Source of the DNA: CAVZYN01 sp963779515 | GTDB taxonomy: Bacteria > Pseudomonadota > Alphaproteobacteria > Rhizobiales > Hyphomicrobiaceae | Reading direction: 5' to 3' | DNA length: 64,000 nucleotides | Assembly: GCA_963779515.1 (NCBI GenBank) | Contig: CAVZYN010000001.1 | Coordinates: 930,001 to 994,000 of the forward strand | Shown: positions 62,084 to 64,000 of the stretch, piece by piece | Numbering within the stretch: position 1 is the stretch's first letter | Layout of the letters: every line of letters starts with the position of its first letter | Made by a program: the position numbers and the translations under genes | The notes under the pieces: generated by a model | The model's input: only the letters and a program-made list of their open reading frames with translations | Databases searched by the model: none | What the model was told of the DNA's origin: nothing

Positions 62084-62734
62084 TCACGCAGCGGTGCTTT
62101 TGAGGCCGGCCGCAGCCGTCGCCAGCCGCGTGATTCCGGCCCAATCACCCACGGCAACAAGCGTGGCCGGCGCGACCCACGATCCACCAACACAGACGAC
62201 GTTCGGACAGGCAAGAAACGCGGACGCATTGGCGGCATTCACGCCGCCCGTCGGACAGAATGAGATCGCCGCCAGTGGACTGGCCAGCGCCTTCAACGCC
62301 GCGACGCCGCCGGCTTGCTCGGCAGGAAAGAACTTCTGAAACGCGTATCCGGCCTCCAAGAGGCGCATTGCTTCAGACGCCGTCGCGGCCCCGGGCAACA
62401 GTGGCTGGTCCCACCGCGCCGCCGCGTCGATCAGTTTCTGCGTGACGCCGGGCGACACCAGGAAGCGCGCTCCCTCCGCGATCGCCGCAGCCCCCTGCTC
62501 CGCCGTCAGAACCGTTCCCGCGCCAACCAGTGCCCCCGGCACATGCCGCGCGATATCGCCCAGCGCCTGCAGCGCGTCGGGCGTGCGCAGTGTGATTTCC
62601 AGCGCTGTCAATCCGCCGGCCACCAGCGCGCGGGCCAGCGGGACTGCGTCGGCGCGCTTGTCGATGGTCAAGACCGGAACAACCGCGATTGAACGAAGAC
62701 CGTCGCGAAGCTTTGCATTGAGGTCGTTTTGCAT
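62084..62734 (-). CDS. eda: KDPG / KHG aldolase
   Basis: Eda splits 2-keto-3-deoxy-6-phosphogluconate into pyruvate and glyceraldehyde-3-phosphate. The 216-residue protein shows the class I aldolase blocks: VVPVLTIDKRADAVPLARAL, LTALEITLRTPDAL with the catalytic Glu, VGAGTVLTAEQ, FLVSPGVTQ, and FQKFFPAEQAGG with the Schiff-base Lys. FCPTGGVNAANA closes the barrel. I start at MQNDLNAKLRDGLRSIAV. It is convergent with kdgK, with which it shares the KDG/KDPG pathway step. Confidence 0.95.
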   Translation of the reverse strand: MQNDLNAKLRDGLRSIAVVPVLTIDKRADAVPLARALVAGGLTALEITLRTPDALQALGDIARHVPGALVGAGTVLTAEQGAAAIAEGARFLVSPGVTQKLIDAAARWDQPLLPGAATASEAMRLLEAGYAFQKFFPAEQAGGVAALKALASPLAAISFCPTGGVNAANASAFLACPNVVCVGGSWVAPATLVAVGDWAGITRLATAAAGLKSTAA

Positions 62735-62757
62735 GATCCAGTTTCCCTTCACTCCAC

Positions 62758-63093
62758 TCACGACGTAGCGCGCGTCTCGGCGATGATCCACGCTGCAAAC
62801 GCATCGCTCGCGGCCGTGACGTCGAGCACGAGCAGCGCCGGCGTTTCATAAGGATGATGCGCCTTGATTGCCGCCATGACATCATCCTTGAGCCCGGCAC
62901 GCGTCTTCACCAAGACGGCGCATTCAATGCCGCGTTCGCGCCGGCCCTGCCACATATAGTGGGAGATCATCCCCGGCAACACGTTGACGCACGCAGCCAG
63001 CCTCTGGTCGAGCAGCACGGCGCCAAGTTGCTCCGCCACTTCCGGCGTCGGCGTTGTGGTGTAGATGAGAATGGGCTTGTCGTTTTCCGGCAC
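62758..63093 (-). CDS. cutA: Divalent-cation tolerance protein CutA
   Basis: CutA is a small trimeric protein linked to copper and other divalent-cation tolerance. The 111-residue protein has the family blocks LIYTTTPTPEVAEQLGAVLL, ACVNVLPGMISHYMWQGRRE, ECAVLVKTRAGLKDD and HHPYETPALLVLDV. The start is a GTG at 63093 (VPENDKPILI), with a GGAGG nine bases upstream. A GTG further up (63111) is possible. It is divergent from nadK with a 54-base gap, and the eda start lies 23 bases past its stop. Confidence 0.9.
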   Translation of the reverse strand: MPENDKPILIYTTTPTPEVAEQLGAVLLDQRLAACVNVLPGMISHYMWQGRRERGIECAVLVKTRAGLKDDVMAAIKAHHPYETPALLVLDVTAASDAFAAWIIAETRATS

Positions 63094-63147
63094 TTGGGCA
63101 AGCCTCCGCACATCGCTTTCAGCCCGTTCACGAGCAGCGCCGCCACC

Positions 63148-63930
63148 ATGGCAAAATCCGAGAAGAAATTCGAGCGTCTCGCCTTTGTTGCAAGCGAGGT
63201 CCCGGCCGCCCAGGAGGCGCTGGAACGGCTGACCAAGGCCTACGGCAATTCCGATCCCAAATCCGCGGAGGCGATCGTCGCGCTCGGTGGTGACGGCTTC
63301 ATGCTGGAGACCCTGCGCCGCTTCATGCACGACCGCATCCCGATCTATGGGATGAATCGTGGTTCGGTCGGCTTCCTGATGAATGCCTACAAGGAATCCG
63401 ACCTCAAGCGCCGTCTGCAACGTGCCGAGATCAACCAGATCCATCCCTTGGCGATGCAGGCCTGGGACATGAAGGGCAAACACCACACCGGCCTCGCCAT
63501 CAACGAGGTCTCGCTGCTGCGCCAGACGCATCAGGCCGCAAAGCTGCAGATCTCGATCGACGGCAAGGTGCGGCTCGAGGAGCTGATCGCCGACGGCGCC
63601 TTGGTCGCGACCCCGGCTGGGTCCACCGCCTACAATCTCTCGGCGCACGGGCCGATTTTACCGATCAACGCCGCCTTGCTGGCATTGACGCCTTTGAGCG
63701 CGTTCCGTCCACGGCGCTGGCGCGGCGCGTTGCTGCCGAACGAAGCGCAGATCCGCATCGATGTCATCGATCCCGAGAAGCGCCCCGTCTCGGCGACAGC
63801 CGACAGCACCGAGACCCGCAAAGTCGTGCGTGTCGAAGTCGCCCTCGACCGCACCATCGAACTCTTCATGATGTTCGACCGCGGCCACAGCTTGGACGAG
63901 CGGATCTTGTCGGAGCAGTTCCGGTATTGA
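63148..63930 (+). CDS. nadK: NAD kinase
   Basis: NadK makes NADP+ from NAD+ and ATP (or polyphosphate). The 260-residue protein shows IVALGGDGFMLETLRRF with the GGDG motif at residues 47-50, NEVSLLRQTHQAAKLQISID in the second block, and TPAGSTAYNLSAHGPILP in the third. It starts MAKSEKKFERLAFVASEVPA and ends RILSEQFRY. This is the short, prokaryotic form. The last 70 bases of the window after its stop hold no gene I can see. Confidence 0.95.
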   Translation: MAKSEKKFERLAFVASEVPAAQEALERLTKAYGNSDPKSAEAIVALGGDGFMLETLRRFMHDRIPIYGMNRGSVGFLMNAYKESDLKRRLQRAEINQIHPLAMQAWDMKGKHHTGLAINEVSLLRQTHQAAKLQISIDGKVRLEELIADGALVATPAGSTAYNLSAHGPILPINAALLALTPLSAFRPRRWRGALLPNEAQIRIDVIDPEKRPVSATADSTETRKVVRVEVALDRTIELFMMFDRGHSLDERILSEQFRY

Positions 63931-64000
63931 TGAAACGTGCCGCCGCGCTATTGCGCAAGATCGCGACTTGAATCGCCGCGCACGGCGACGCATGAGCCCA

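Overview
The window looks like the chromosome of an alphaproteobacterium of the Hyphomicrobiales (Rhizobiales) type. The evidence is the high GC content, a LexA operator of the GTTC-N7-GTTC class, phosphatidylcholine synthase, porins with an N-terminal coiled coil of the Bradyrhizobium/Xanthobacteraceae style, and many dispersed palindromic repeats. Species cannot be fixed from this sequence alone.

Layout. 1-5.96 kb: glmU (cut by the window edge), a SPOR-type protein, a DUF2892 membrane protein, a YpfJ-like zinc metallopeptidase, malonyl-CoA decarboxylase and an AHL-lactonase-like hydrolase. 6-12.5 kb: a lower-GC island holding one gene, a GHKL ATPase joined to a PD-(D/E)XK nuclease-like domain, broken by three IS1595-family insertions, then a repeat-rich gap. 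12.5-15.1 kb: moaC, moeA and lexA, with an SOS box before lexA. 15.1-20.7 kb: a Bug receptor, a coupled NTF2/GNAT/nitrilase triad, a SIMPL protein, a CAT-anticodon tRNA and two small proteins. 20.7-31.8 kb: a complete Dpp/Opp-type ABC transporter, an Asp/Glu (hydantoin) racemase, a PAP2 protein, a second peptide-type binding protein and a GMC oxidoreductase. 31.8-39 kb: a GIY-YIG gene between direct repeats beside tRNA-Ser, phosphatidylcholine synthase, a DUF559 gene among paired palindromes, and two porin paralogues. 39.5-47.1 kb: a UbiH-like monooxygenase, an HtrB/LpxL-like acyltransferase, hydantoinase/oxoprolinase subunits HyuB and HyuA, and an ECF sigma/anti-sigma pair. 47.2-49.6 kb: remnants of a DNA methyltransferase and of an IS, then a solute-binding protein behind a TPP riboswitch. 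49.7-64 kb: trpC, LysR, MarR, a periplasmic caspase-like protein, two MFS transporters, a membrane protein with a primase-associated-like C-terminus, a peptidoglycan-binding protein, KDG kinase, KDPG aldolase, CutA and NAD kinase.

The genes are mostly ordinary chromosomal metabolism and transport: cell envelope precursors, molybdenum cofactor, peptide and amide uptake and processing, the KDG/KDPG step of sugar-acid catabolism. Two themes stand out. First, conserved genes carry an unusually high number of one-base frame breaks and one nonsense codon (SPOR protein, metallopeptidase, moaC, moeA, UbiH, acyltransferase, HyuB, both porins), so either the assembly carries residual indels or this lineage is losing genes. 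Second, the accessory DNA is concentrated at 6-12.5 kb (the IS-riddled ATPase/nuclease gene, the best candidate for an undescribed defence-type system), 31.8-37.6 kb (small nuclease genes embedded in repeats) and 47.2-49.6 kb (a riboswitch-controlled transporter gene next to mobile-element debris).
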